Of a stretch of 64,000 nt of DNA, positions 49,394-58,378 are shown one piece after another. Made by a program: the position numbers and the translations under genes. Below the pieces are notes generated by a model. That model was not told the origin of the DNA. It saw only the letters and a list, made by a program, of their open reading frames with translations, and did not search any database. The number at the start of each line of letters is the position of its first letter. The first letter of the stretch is position 1. Source of the stretch: Shimia sp022448905 (lineage in GTDB: Bacteria; Pseudomonadota; Alphaproteobacteria; Rhodobacterales; Rhodobacteraceae); assembly GCF_047126315.1 (NCBI RefSeq), contig NZ_CP138953.1, forward strand, positions 1,674,001 through 1,738,000, read 5' to 3'.

Positions 49394-49903
49394 ATGCCGC
49401 GTCCACGTCCAGAACCTGTTCAGGTGGTGAAGCAACGCCGCGACGCCGCGCTTTCTGCGCTTGTACATGGTGTGCCATATATCAATTTCCTCGGCATCGA
49501 GTTTGAGCGTCGTGGCGACGAACTTACCGCGATTTTGCCATTTGATAACAAGTTGATTGGCAACCCGCTTTTGCCTGCCATTCACGGTGGCGTAACAGCG
49601 GGCTTTCTTGAGACCACAGCGGTCATTGGTCTGGCGTGGTCCGGCCTCTGGGATGACATTGAAAGTGGTCAGATTTCCATGGAAAGCCTGACCGAAGGCC
49701 ATCTGCCACGCCTACCCAAAACCATCGACTTTACCGTGGACTACCTCCGTTCCGGCCTGCCGCGCGATGCTTATGCCCGTGCGCGGGTCAACCGTTCCGG
49801 TCGTCGTTACGCCTCGGTGCATGTCGAAGCGTGGCAGGATCAGCGCGATGTGTTGTTTGCACAGGCCACCGGCCATTTTTTGATGCCGTCCAAGGATGAC
49901 TGA
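49394..49903 (+). CDS. Second PaaI-type hotdog thioesterase
   Basis: 169 residues. Hotdog loop LLPAIHGGVTAGFLETTAVIGL, then PRLPKTIDFTVDYLRSGLPRDAYARARVNRSGRRYASVHVE (segments). The loop differs from its upstream neighbour in having Glu where that protein has Asp. The end overlaps the MATE transporter start by 8 bases, so the three genes form one transcript. Substrate unknown. Confidence 0.88.
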   Translation: MPRPRPEPVQVVKQRRDAALSALVHGVPYINFLGIEFERRGDELTAILPFDNKLIGNPLLPAIHGGVTAGFLETTAVIGLAWSGLWDDIESGQISMESLTEGHLPRLPKTIDFTVDYLRSGLPRDAYARARVNRSGRRYASVHVEAWQDQRDVLFAQATGHFLMPSKDD

Positions 49904-51230
49904 TACGCCGCAAGCTGGCGGAGTCGGCGACATCACCCATCGGCGCATCTTGCACACGGCGCTGCCGATTGTTCTGTCCAATGCTACTGTGCCCATCCTG
50001 GGGGCGGTGGATACAGGCGTTGTCGGGCAGATGGGGGATGCTGCACCCATTGGGGCCGTGGGCATCGGCGCAGTTATTCTTGCTGGTCTCTACTGGATCT
50101 TTGGCTTCCTTCGGATGGGCACCACTGGCCTAACTGCGCGCGCGAAAGGCGAGGGGCGTTACGGCGAGGTGGCTGCGATGCTGACTCGTGCCGTACTGAT
50201 CGGTGTGGCGGCGGGGCTGCTGCTGATCCTGGGGCAAGTCTGGCTATTTCGTGCCGCGTTTTGGTTATCACCAGCGTCCCCTGAGGTGGAAACGCTTGCG
50301 CGCCAATATTTGCAAATCCGCATTTGGTCTGCGCCGGCGGCCATTTCGATTTACGGCTTGACCGGTTGGCTGATTGCGCAGGAGCGTACAAAGGCGGTGT
50401 TGGTCATTCAGCTATGGATGAACAGCGTGAATATCGTACTCGACCTTTGGTTTGTCCTGGGGCTCGGTTGGGGTGTGGAGGGCGTGGCGATTGCTACTGT
50501 CTTTGCTGAGGTGACAGGCTGCGCCTTGGCGGTATGGTTGTGCCGCGATGTCTTTCAAAACCCTGCGTGGATGGAAAAAGCGCGTGTGTTGGATCGTACC
50601 GCCCTGCGTGAAATGGCTGGCGTAAATGGCGACATTCTGCTGCGGTCTTTGATGTTGCAAGCGATTTTCATGTCATTTCTGTTCCTTGGCGCTGACTTTG
50701 GGGATGACACATTGGCCGCCAATCAGGTGTTGTTGCAGTTCTTGTACATCACCGCACATGCGCTCGACGGGTTTGCCTTTGCGGTGGAAACGCTTGCCGG
50801 ACAAGCATTTGGCGGCAAGGACCGTGCAGGCCTTCGACGCGCAACCTACATGGCATCGATATGGGCTGTGATTGGGTCGGTGCTCATTGCCGCAATCTAC
50901 TGGATTTTTGGTGGATTGATCATCGATGTAATGACCACCTCTGAGGCATTGCGCTCTTTGGCGCGTGATTTCCTGCCCTGGGTGGTGCTCTCGCCGCTGT
51001 TGGGGGTGGCACCCTTCATGTTGGACGGTGTTTTTATCGGGGCCACGCAAACCAAAGACATGCGCAACATGATGCTGCTGTCGACGGTGATCTATTTCGT
51101 GGCGCTGGCGCTGTTGGTGCCGTTTTGGGGCAATCACGGGCTGTGGGTAGCCTTGATGGTGAGCTTTGTGGCGCGGGGTGCAACCTTGGCCGTGCGTTAT
51201 CCAGCCTTGGAGGCGCGCGCGGCGCGGTGA
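49896..51230 (+). CDS. MATE-family efflux transporter (DinF-like)
   Basis: 444 residues with about 12 membrane helices in two halves. MATE features: ALPIVLSNATVPILGAVDTGVVGQM at the start (segment ALPIVLSNATVPILGAVDT), LRMGTTGLTARAKGEG, and NQVLLQFLYITAHALDGFAFAVETLAGQ, of which AFAVETLAGQAFGGKD is typical of the DinF branch. Exchanges cations for drugs or metabolites. Overlap with the thioesterase gene suggests coordinated expression; the substrate is unknown. Confidence 0.93.
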   Translation: MTDTPQAGGVGDITHRRILHTALPIVLSNATVPILGAVDTGVVGQMGDAAPIGAVGIGAVILAGLYWIFGFLRMGTTGLTARAKGEGRYGEVAAMLTRAVLIGVAAGLLLILGQVWLFRAAFWLSPASPEVETLARQYLQIRIWSAPAAISIYGLTGWLIAQERTKAVLVIQLWMNSVNIVLDLWFVLGLGWGVEGVAIATVFAEVTGCALAVWLCRDVFQNPAWMEKARVLDRTALREMAGVNGDILLRSLMLQAIFMSFLFLGADFGDDTLAANQVLLQFLYITAHALDGFAFAVETLAGQAFGGKDRAGLRRATYMASIWAVIGSVLIAAIYWIFGGLIIDVMTTSEALRSLARDFLPWVVLSPLLGVAPFMLDGVFIGATQTKDMRNMMLLSTVIYFVALALLVPFWGNHGLWVALMVSFVARGATLAVRYPALEARAAR

Positions 51231-51350
51231 TCTTAAGCTTCTGAGACACCTTTGAGATTCTTCAGGGCGGCATGGTTTCATGTCGCCCTTTTTCGTGGCT
51301 GCGGAACAGTGCGCGCGAAATTTTCTTGATCCAGCCTCCGACTCGGTCTA

Positions 51351-51374
51351 GTTATTGAACAACTGTTCAATAAC
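51351..51374. promoter_or_regulatory. Perfect palindrome upstream of ivd
   Basis: GTTATTGAACA (51351-51361) and TGTTCAATAAC (51364-51374) form perfect 11-bp arms around a 2-base centre. Dimers of TetR-type regulators commonly bind TTGAAC-type palindromes of this sort. The palindrome ends 15 bases before the ivd start codon, so binding would block transcription of the liu operon. A second clear copy was not found in the window. Confidence 0.7.
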
Positions 51375-51389
51375 CTGAGGAGATGCCCC

Positions 51390-52553
51390 ATGTTCATGCA
51401 CACGATGAATTTTGATCTGGGCGAAGACGTCAACGCGTTGCGCGAGATGGTGCATCGCTTTGCGCAGGAGCGCATCAAGCCGATGGCTGCGGACATCGAT
51501 CTGAAAAATGAATTCCCCAACGAACTCTGGAAAGAGTTTGGCGATCTGGGTCTGCTGGGTGTGACCGTGCCCGAAGAGTACGGCGGGGCAGGCATGTCCT
51601 ATCTGGCGCATGTGATTGCGGTCGAAGAGATCGCCCGCGCGTCGGCTTCTGTGTCGCTGTCTTATGGCGCGCATTCCAACCTCTGCGTGAACCAGATCAA
51701 ACTCAACGGCAATGACGAGCAGAAAGCAAAATATCTGCCGCGCCTGATTTCCGGCGAGCATGTTGGTGCGCTGGCAATGTCCGAACCCTCCGCAGGGTCT
51801 GACGTGGTGTCGATGAAGTTGCGCGCAGAAAAGCGCAATGATCGCTTTGTGTTGAACGGCAACAAATACTGGATCACCAACGGCCCAGACGCAGACACAC
51901 TGGTTGTGTATGCCAAAACTGATCCAGACGCGGGTCCACGCGGCATCACTGCCTTCCTGATTGAGAAAGAGATGAAGGGGTTCTCTACCTCTCCACATTT
52001 CGACAAGCTGGGTATGCGTGGTTCCAATACTGCCGAACTGATCTTCGAAGACGTTGAAGTGCCGTTTGAGAACATCCTCGGTGAAGAAGGCAAAGGTGTC
52101 GCGGTTCTGATGTCCGGTCTGGACTATGAACGCGTTGTTCTGGCAGGCATCGGCACCGGCATCATCGCAGCCTGTTTGGACGAAATCATGCCATACATGG
52201 TAGAGCGTAAACAGTTTGGTCAGTCCATTGGCAACTTCCAACTGATGCAAGGCAAAATCGCCGACATGTATACCGCGATGAACTCCGCGCGCGCCTATGT
52301 CTATGAATGTGCCAAAGCCTGTGACGAAGGCCGGATCACCCGTCAGGATGCTGCGGCTTGCTGCCTCTATGCCTCCGAAGTTGCCATGACCCAAGCGCAC
52401 CAAGCGGTGCAGGCCATGGGTGGCGCAGGCTACCTGTCCGACAACCCTGTGGGCCGGATCTTCCGCGATGCCAAGCTGATGGAAATCGGCGCGGGCACCA
52501 GCGAGATCCGCCGCATGTTGATTGGCCGCGAGCTGATGGCTGCGCAGGCGTAA
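51390..52553 (+). CDS. ivd: Isovaleryl-CoA dehydrogenase
   Basis: Oxidises isovaleryl-CoA to 3-methylcrotonyl-CoA in leucine catabolism. The 387-residue protein has N-terminal acyl-CoA dehydrogenase segments (LGLLGVTVPEEYGGAGMSYL), LAMSEPSAGSDVVSM, KYWITNGPDADTLVVYAKTD, and the catalytic Glu of IVD in GLDYERVVLAG, with IGAGTSEIRR (no Glu) at the position where other acyl-CoA dehydrogenases have their base. That arrangement is diagnostic. GAGGAG lies 8 bases before ATG. It starts the liu operon. Confidence 0.95.
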   Translation: MFMHTMNFDLGEDVNALREMVHRFAQERIKPMAADIDLKNEFPNELWKEFGDLGLLGVTVPEEYGGAGMSYLAHVIAVEEIARASASVSLSYGAHSNLCVNQIKLNGNDEQKAKYLPRLISGEHVGALAMSEPSAGSDVVSMKLRAEKRNDRFVLNGNKYWITNGPDADTLVVYAKTDPDAGPRGITAFLIEKEMKGFSTSPHFDKLGMRGSNTAELIFEDVEVPFENILGEEGKGVAVLMSGLDYERVVLAGIGTGIIAACLDEIMPYMVERKQFGQSIGNFQLMQGKIADMYTAMNSARAYVYECAKACDEGRITRQDAAACCLYASEVAMTQAHQAVQAMGGAGYLSDNPVGRIFRDAKLMEIGAGTSEIRRMLIGRELMAAQA

Positions 52554-52648
52554 GGGCTCTGAAGCGCCAATTTGCCTTGTGGGGTTGGGCGGGAACACCC
52601 TTCTCGCTTACCCTCAAGGCAAATCAGCGTTTTGAAAGGCATTTAACC

Positions 52649-53155
52649 ATGTGGAAGATTTTGGCATTTACGGCAGGCGTGGCCATTGGCAGTGCGGCGT
52701 TCGCGGAGAGTGGGCCGGGTTTCTCTCCCGTCGCTACCGAAGCCTGCCTGGCGGCAATGACAGACAGCCAAGACCCAACCACATGTATCGGCAGTTCCGC
52801 CAATCACTGCATGGAGACCACCGAGGGTGGCTGGTCCACCTACGGCATGAGCCAATGCCTTGATCAGGAGCGGGACTATTGGGATCAGCGTCTCAATGCC
52901 GCTTACAAGGCGGTACGCGCGTCACGGAAGGCCACAGAAAAAGAAATGGCGGACCTGGGCTCGGCCGCGCCGTCTCAAGGCGACGCCCTCAAGAACATGC
53001 AACGCGCCTGGATCGCCTATCGCGACGCCACCTGTGATTACGAACGCTCGCTCTGGGGCGGCGGCACGGGTGGTGGCCCGGCCACGGTGAGTTGCCTGAT
53101 GTATATGACCGCCGAACAGGCGCTCTATCTGGAAGCGGATGGGCTGGTGGAGTGA
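52649..53155 (+). CDS. LprI-like (DUF1311) exported protein
   Basis: 168 residues with a Sec signal peptide (MWKILAFTAGVAIGSAAFAE, cleavage after about residue 20) and a lysozyme-inhibitor LprI-type domain: CLDQERDYWDQRLNAAYKAV, LKNMQRAWIAYRDATCDYERS. Cysteines flanking these segments suggest disulfides. It sits between ivd and mccB in the same direction with gaps of 95 and 39 bases, an odd position for a periplasmic protein with no known part in leucine breakdown. Confidence 0.85.
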   Translation: MWKILAFTAGVAIGSAAFAESGPGFSPVATEACLAAMTDSQDPTTCIGSSANHCMETTEGGWSTYGMSQCLDQERDYWDQRLNAAYKAVRASRKATEKEMADLGSAAPSQGDALKNMQRAWIAYRDATCDYERSLWGGGTGGGPATVSCLMYMTAEQALYLEADGLVE

Positions 53156-53194
53156 GATCACACACCACGCCTTTCACAAGAATGGGATACGACA

Positions 53195-54802
53195 ATGAGT
53201 AAGTTGCAATCCAAGGTGATCACTTCGTCCGAGGATTTCGCCGCCAATCGCGCAGCACATCTTCAGATGATTGACGATGTGCGTCAGGTGGCGGAAGCAG
53301 CCCGCATGGGCGGTGGCGAGAAGTCCCGCGCGCGTCATGAAAGCCGCGGCAAAATGCTGCCCCGCCGGCGCGTGGCAGGTTTGCTTGACCCTGGTTCTCC
53401 GTTTCTGGAAGTTGGCGCCACGGCGGCCCATGGCATGTATGACGGAGCAGCGCCTTGTGCCGGTGTCGTGGCCGGGATCGGCCGGGTGCACGGGCAAGAG
53501 GTCATGGTGGTGTGCAACGACGCCACCGTGAAGGGCGGAACCTACTACCCGATGACTGTGAAAAAGCACCTGCGCGCGCAAGAGATTGCAGAGCAGAACA
53601 ATCTGCCGTGTGTCTATCTGGTGGACAGTGGCGGCGCCAACCTGCCGCAACAAGACGAGGTTTTTCCGGATCGCGATCACTTTGGCCGCATATTCTTTAA
53701 CCAGGCAAACATGTCTGCCAAAGGCATCCCTCAGATCGCCGTGGTGATGGGTTCTTGTACGGCAGGCGGCGCTTATGTGCCTGCCATGTCTGATGTGACT
53801 ATCATTGTGAAAGAGCAGGGCACCATCTTCCTCGCAGGCCCGCCGCTGGTGAAAGCGGCGACTGGTGAAGTTGTGAGTGCAGAGGACCTTGGTGGCGGCG
53901 ATGTGCACACACGCTTGTCCGGTGTGGCCGACTATCTGGCAGATGACGATGCCCATGCATTGGCCCTAGCGCGGGATGCGCTCAAGCATCTCAACCGCAC
54001 CAAGCCACAGACCGTAGATTGGCAGACGCCAGAAGAACCCGCCTACGACCCAGAGGAGATTCTTGGCGTGGTGCCCGGAGGCTTGCGAACGCCTTATGAC
54101 ATCCGCGAAGTTATCGCACGTGTGGTAGACGGATCCCGGTTTGATGAATTTAAGAAACGCTTTGGAGAAACGCTGGTCTGTGGCTTTGCTCATGTGAACG
54201 GCTGCCCTGTCGGCATCATCGCCAACAACGGCGTGCTCTATTCCGAAAGCGCTGCCAAAGGCGCCCATTTTGTCGAGCTGTGCTCTCAACGCGGCATCCC
54301 GCTGGTGTTCCTGCAAAACATCACCGGCTTTATGGTGGGGAAGAAATACGAGGCCGAAGGCATCGCGCGCCACGGTGCCAAAATGGTGACCGCAGTGGCC
54401 ACCACCAAAGTGCCAAAAATCACCATGCTGGTTGGCGGTTCCTTTGGCGCAGGCAACTACGGTATGGCCGGTCGCGCTTACTCTCCGCGGTTCCTGTGGA
54501 GCTGGCCCAACAGCCGCATTTCCGTGATGGGTGGCGAACAGGCAGCGGGTGTTCTCGCAACGGTTAAGCGCGATGCCATTGAGCGCCAGGGCGGCGAATG
54601 GTCGGCTGAAGAAGAAGCCGCCTTCAAACAGCCCACGCTGGACATGTTCGAAGAACAAAGCCACCCGCTCTACGCTTCAGCACGCCTCTGGGACGATGGC
54701 ATTGTCGACCCACGCAAAACCCGCGACGTGCTGCACCTGAGCCTAACGGCTTCTCTCAACGCACCAATCGAGGAGACCAAGTTCGGCGTGTTCCGGATAT
54801 AA
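53195..54802 (+). CDS. mccB: Methylcrotonyl-CoA carboxylase, carboxyltransferase (beta) subunit
   Basis: Transfers CO2 from carboxybiotin to 3-methylcrotonyl-CoA. The 535-residue protein has acyl-CoA carboxylase transferase features: GRGKMLPRRRVAGLLDPGSPFLE-type start, VYLVDSGGANLPQQDEVFPD, GSCTAGGAYVPAMSD, GGDVHTRLSGVADYLADDD, the second half with FLQNITGFMVGKKYEAEGI and GSFGAGNYGMAGRAYSPRF. It is followed by mccA, with a G-rich repeat in the gap. Order ivd-mccB-mccA-hmgL is the known liu arrangement. Confidence 0.95.
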   Translation: MSKLQSKVITSSEDFAANRAAHLQMIDDVRQVAEAARMGGGEKSRARHESRGKMLPRRRVAGLLDPGSPFLEVGATAAHGMYDGAAPCAGVVAGIGRVHGQEVMVVCNDATVKGGTYYPMTVKKHLRAQEIAEQNNLPCVYLVDSGGANLPQQDEVFPDRDHFGRIFFNQANMSAKGIPQIAVVMGSCTAGGAYVPAMSDVTIIVKEQGTIFLAGPPLVKAATGEVVSAEDLGGGDVHTRLSGVADYLADDDAHALALARDALKHLNRTKPQTVDWQTPEEPAYDPEEILGVVPGGLRTPYDIREVIARVVDGSRFDEFKKRFGETLVCGFAHVNGCPVGIIANNGVLYSESAAKGAHFVELCSQRGIPLVFLQNITGFMVGKKYEAEGIARHGAKMVTAVATTKVPKITMLVGGSFGAGNYGMAGRAYSPRFLWSWPNSRISVMGGEQAAGVLATVKRDAIERQGGEWSAEEEAAFKQPTLDMFEEQSHPLYASARLWDDGIVDPRKTRDVLHLSLTASLNAPIEETKFGVFRI

Positions 54803-54815
54803 TCTTCTCTTGGCC

Positions 54816-54854
54816 CAAAATATCCCCGGGGGTCCGGGGGCAGGCAGCCCCCGG
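54816..54854. repeat. Intergenic G-rich hairpin repeat, copy 2
   Basis: AAATATCCCCGGGGG (54818-54832) followed by CCGGGGGC/GCCCCCGG (54834-54841 with 54847-54854, loop AGGCA). Same architecture as 38831-38882. It sits 14 bases past mccB and 30 bases before the mccA start. Confidence 0.72.
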
Positions 54855-54883
54855 TCCGACGTCTCAACACAAAGGACCGCCCG

Positions 54884-56833
54884 ATGTTTGAAAAAATCCT
54901 GATTGCCAACCGTGGCGAGATTGCCTGCCGCGTGATGGAAACTGCCCGTGCGATGGGCGTGAAAACCGTTGCTGTGTATTCTGATGCGGACGCGACCGCG
55001 AAACATGTCGCGCTGGCGGATCAAGCCGTGCATATTGGGGGCGCAGCGCCAGCCGACAGCTATCTCAAAGGCGATGTGATCATCCAGGCCGCGCTGGACA
55101 CCGGCGCGCAGGGCATCCACCCCGGCTACGGCTTTCTCTCCGAAAACCCGGAGTTTGTGGAGGCGGTTGAAGCTGCTGGCCTGACCTTCATTGGTCCCTC
55201 CGCCAAAGCCATTCGTGCTATGGGCCTCAAAGACGCCGCCAAAGCCCTGATGGAAGAGGCAAATGTGCCGGTTGTGCCGGGCTATCATGGCGACAATCAG
55301 GACGGCGCGTTTTTGACCGAGCAAGCTGAGGTCATCGGTTATCCGGTGCTGATCAAAGCCGTCGCAGGCGGCGGCGGCAAAGGTATGCGCCTTGTTGAGA
55401 ACTCCGCCGACTTCGCCGACGCGCTGGCCTCAGCTCAAGGCGAGGCCACCACGGCCTTTGGCAACCCCGATGTATTGATCGAAAAATATGTTACCAGCCC
55501 ACGCCACATCGAAGTGCAGGTCTTTGGTGACGGTGAAAAGGCCGTGCATCTGTTTGAGCGGGACTGTTCTCTGCAACGCCGCCACCAGAAAGTCATCGAA
55601 GAAGCCCCGGCGCCGGGTATGACCGAGGAAATGCGCGCAGCAATGGGGGATGCCGCCGTACGTGCGGCTGAGGCGATCAACTACAAAGGCGCAGGCACCA
55701 TTGAGTTTATCGTGGACGGCTCCAACGGTCTTCGCCCAGACGGCTTCTGGTTTATGGAAATGAACACCCGCTTGCAGGTGGAGCACCCGGTCACTGAGGC
55801 GATCACTGGTGTTGATCTGGTCGAATGGCAACTGCGCGTCGCGTCTGGCGAACCACTGCCAAAACAGCAGGAAGAGTTGACCATCACCGGACATTCGTTT
55901 GAAGCGCGTATCTATGCCGAAGATGTGCCCAAAGGCTTCCTGCCCGCCACCGGCACGCTCTCGCATCTGGAGTTCCCGGCAGCGGCTCGGATCGACAGCG
56001 GCGTGCGGTCCGGGGACACCATCAGCCCGTGGTACGACCCGATGATTGCCAAGCTGGTGGTACATGGATCAACCCGTGAGATCGCCCTCAAACAGCTGGA
56101 ACGCGCGCTGCGCTGGACGGATGTGGGCGGCACCGTGACCAACGTGAGCTTTCTGGCGTTGCTGGCGGCGCAGCCCAACTTTGTGGCGGGTGACGTAGAC
56201 ACAGGCTTGATTGAGCGCCACATTGATGCGCTGGCTGTGCAACCGTCGGCCTGCACCAAGGCGCGCTCGGTGGCGGCGCTGACAGCTTTGGGATTGAGGC
56301 CTCTGGGTGGATCTGCGCCAGCCGAAACGCTGGTTCTGTGGTCTCCACTGACGCACAGCGTGTCCCTGATCCACAACGAAGAGCGTATCGACGTAGATGT
56401 GCGTGTGAACGGTACAGGCAACTACAGCGTTCAGGTTGGCGAGGCGGAACACATCGTCACCTACAAAGGTGGCAGCTGGTGGGTCGACACCACCAAAGTG
56501 CCTGCGCGCACCGCGCAGAACGGCGACGAGCTGACCGTGTTTTGGGGCAACGGCTATCGCTTCACGGTGGTCGATCCGCTGGATCGAGAAGATGAAGGCG
56601 GGGCAGGCGGAAACGTGATTGCCGCACCGATGCCAGGCCTGGTCAAAGCGATTTTTGCAGAAGCCGGCCAAGCGGTGCGCGAAGGCGATCGCCTGGCCAT
56701 TCTGGAAGCCATGAAAATGGAGCATTCTCTGCTTGCACCGCGCGATGGTGTCGTGGCGGATGTTTTGGCCACCGCGGGTGCGCAAGTTGAGGATGGCACC
56801 GCCCTGATCCTTCTGGAAGAAGACGAGGCATGA
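54884..56833 (+). CDS. mccA: Methylcrotonyl-CoA carboxylase, biotin-containing (alpha) subunit
   Basis: Carboxylates its own biotin with ATP and bicarbonate. The 649-residue protein has a biotin carboxylase domain (FEKILIANRGEIACRV, ATP-grasp loop KAVAGGGGKGMRLVE, HIEVQVFGDGEKAVHLFERD, EMNTRLQVEHPVTE), a linker, and a C-terminal biotin-attachment domain with biotinyl Lys611 in EAMKMEHSLLAP. AAAGGA lies 7 bases before ATG. The end overlaps the GST gene by 4 bases. Confidence 0.95.
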   Translation: MFEKILIANRGEIACRVMETARAMGVKTVAVYSDADATAKHVALADQAVHIGGAAPADSYLKGDVIIQAALDTGAQGIHPGYGFLSENPEFVEAVEAAGLTFIGPSAKAIRAMGLKDAAKALMEEANVPVVPGYHGDNQDGAFLTEQAEVIGYPVLIKAVAGGGGKGMRLVENSADFADALASAQGEATTAFGNPDVLIEKYVTSPRHIEVQVFGDGEKAVHLFERDCSLQRRHQKVIEEAPAPGMTEEMRAAMGDAAVRAAEAINYKGAGTIEFIVDGSNGLRPDGFWFMEMNTRLQVEHPVTEAITGVDLVEWQLRVASGEPLPKQQEELTITGHSFEARIYAEDVPKGFLPATGTLSHLEFPAAARIDSGVRSGDTISPWYDPMIAKLVVHGSTREIALKQLERALRWTDVGGTVTNVSFLALLAAQPNFVAGDVDTGLIERHIDALAVQPSACTKARSVAALTALGLRPLGGSAPAETLVLWSPLTHSVSLIHNEERIDVDVRVNGTGNYSVQVGEAEHIVTYKGGSWWVDTTKVPARTAQNGDELTVFWGNGYRFTVVDPLDREDEGGAGGNVIAAPMPGLVKAIFAEAGQAVREGDRLAILEAMKMEHSLLAPRDGVVADVLATAGAQVEDGTALILLEEDEA

Positions 56834-57501
56834 GCGCGGTTCTGCATTCCATTGCGGGCAGCCGCTCCTTTCGCGTGAACTGGCTGTTGCATGAGCTGGG
56901 CGAAGCGGTGGAGATTGTGCCGTATCAGATCATGGACGGTTCACTGCAACAGCCCGCATTCAAAGCCATGTCGCCTGCCCGGCGTGTGCCCGCTTTGGAG
57001 ATCGACGGACGGGTGCTCTATGAAAGCGGTGCGATCGTGCAGTACCTCTGCGAAACCCGTGAGGGGCATGACTTAAAGCCAGAGGTTGGCAGCGAGGAAC
57101 GGGCTGACTGGCTGCAATGGATGCATTACGCAGAGACCATCGCGGCGGGCATTCAGAACCTCAACATGCAGCATCTGTTCCTGCCCAAAGACTGGATGAA
57201 GTCCCCCACTGTGATGGGGATCGAAACCAAACGGCTGGCAATTGCTTTGAAAGCTGTTGAGGGCGCGTTGGGTGACGGGCGGCAGTTTCTATTGGCGAGC
57301 GGGTTTTCGGCTGCAGACGTGATGATGGGTTTCACACTGGAAAGCGCCAGTCGCTATGTGCGGTTTGACGGCTACCCGTTGACCACGGCCTATCTGCGCC
57401 GGATCGAAGCGCGTCCGGCCTATCAGGCTGCGCAGGCCGCTGAAGGGGTACAGCAATTTTACACGCAAGACTTCTATGACTTGCCGGAGCAGGGGGCGTG
57501 A
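56830..57501 (+). CDS. Glutathione S-transferase family protein in the liu operon
   Basis: 223 residues. Thioredoxin-like N-terminus with the Ser-rich start SIAGSRSFRVNWLLHELGE, RRVPALEIDGRVLYESGAIVQY with Pro in the cis position and the Glu-Ser pair, and a helical C-terminal domain (FLLASGFSAADVMMGFTLE with N-capping Asp). It overlaps mccA (ATGA) and its stop lies 2 bases before hmgL. A role with reactive acyl-CoA or maleylacetoacetate-like products is speculation. Confidence 0.9.
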   Translation: MSAVLHSIAGSRSFRVNWLLHELGEAVEIVPYQIMDGSLQQPAFKAMSPARRVPALEIDGRVLYESGAIVQYLCETREGHDLKPEVGSEERADWLQWMHYAETIAAGIQNLNMQHLFLPKDWMKSPTVMGIETKRLAIALKAVEGALGDGRQFLLASGFSAADVMMGFTLESASRYVRFDGYPLTTAYLRRIEARPAYQAAQAAEGVQQFYTQDFYDLPEQGA

Positions 57502-57503
57502 CC

Positions 57504-58367
57504 ATGTCCAACAACGTTGAGCTTTTCGAAATGGGCCCTCGGGACGGGCTGCAGAATGAAAAGCGCCAAATTCCGACATCCGAAAAAATTGCACTGGTGG
57601 ATTGTCTGTCGCAAGCGGGTTTCAAGCGCATCGAGGTGGCCAGCTTTGTCAGCCCCAAATGGGTGCCGCAAATGGCCGACTCGGCGGAAGTCCTCGCCGG
57701 TATAAATCGTGCCGAAGGCGTCAGCTACGCGGCCCTCACGCCGAACATGCGCGGCTTTGAGGGCGCCGTTGCCGCCAAGGCGGATGAAATTGCGATATTT
57801 GGCTCTGCCTCTGAGGGCTTTTCGAAAGCCAACATCAACGCCACCATCGCAGAGAGCCTGGACCGTTTTGCGCCAGTGGTGGCAGCGGCAAAAGACATAG
57901 GCCTGCCTGTGCGCGGCTATGTGAGCTGCATAACCGATTGTCCTTATGATGGCCCCACGCCGCCAGAGAAAGTGGCCGAGGTCGCGAAACACCTGTTTGA
58001 TGCGGGCTGTTATGAGATCAGTTTGGGTGACACCATTGGTCAGGGTACTCCGGACAGCATCTCTGCGATGTTGCAAGCTGTCTTGGAGGTGGTGCCTGCG
58101 CACAAGCTGGCAGGACATTATCACGACACAGAGGGTCGCGCTTTGGCGAACATCGAGGCGTCGCTGGATCTTGGCATCCGGGTGTTTGATGCCGCCGTTG
58201 GCGGCTTGGGTGGGTGCCCTTATGCGCCGGGGGCAAAAGGCAACGTGGCCACGGAGGCGGTGGATGCGCGCCTCAAGGCGCTGGGCTATGAAACGGGGCT
58301 TGATACAGCGGTTCTGGCGCAAGCCGCTAAGATGGCGCGGTCCATGCGCGCAGTCGACGCCAAGTGA
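57504..58367 (+). CDS. hmgL: Hydroxymethylglutaryl-CoA lyase
   Basis: Last step of leucine degradation, giving acetoacetate and acetyl-CoA. The 287-residue TIM-barrel protein has the HMGL motif EMGPRDGLQNE near the N-terminus, SYAALTPNMRGFEGA, VSCITDCPYDGPTPP, GDTIGQGTPDSI, HYHDTEGRALANI and the catalytic Cys region GGLGGCPYAPGAKGNVATEA. ATG 57504 follows AGGGGG; GTG at 57498 would add two residues but overlaps the GST stop. Confidence 0.95.
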   Translation: MSNNVELFEMGPRDGLQNEKRQIPTSEKIALVDCLSQAGFKRIEVASFVSPKWVPQMADSAEVLAGINRAEGVSYAALTPNMRGFEGAVAAKADEIAIFGSASEGFSKANINATIAESLDRFAPVVAAAKDIGLPVRGYVSCITDCPYDGPTPPEKVAEVAKHLFDAGCYEISLGDTIGQGTPDSISAMLQAVLEVVPAHKLAGHYHDTEGRALANIEASLDLGIRVFDAAVGGLGGCPYAPGAKGNVATEAVDARLKALGYETGLDTAVLAQAAKMARSMRAVDAK

Positions 58368-58378
58368 GAGGAAACATA

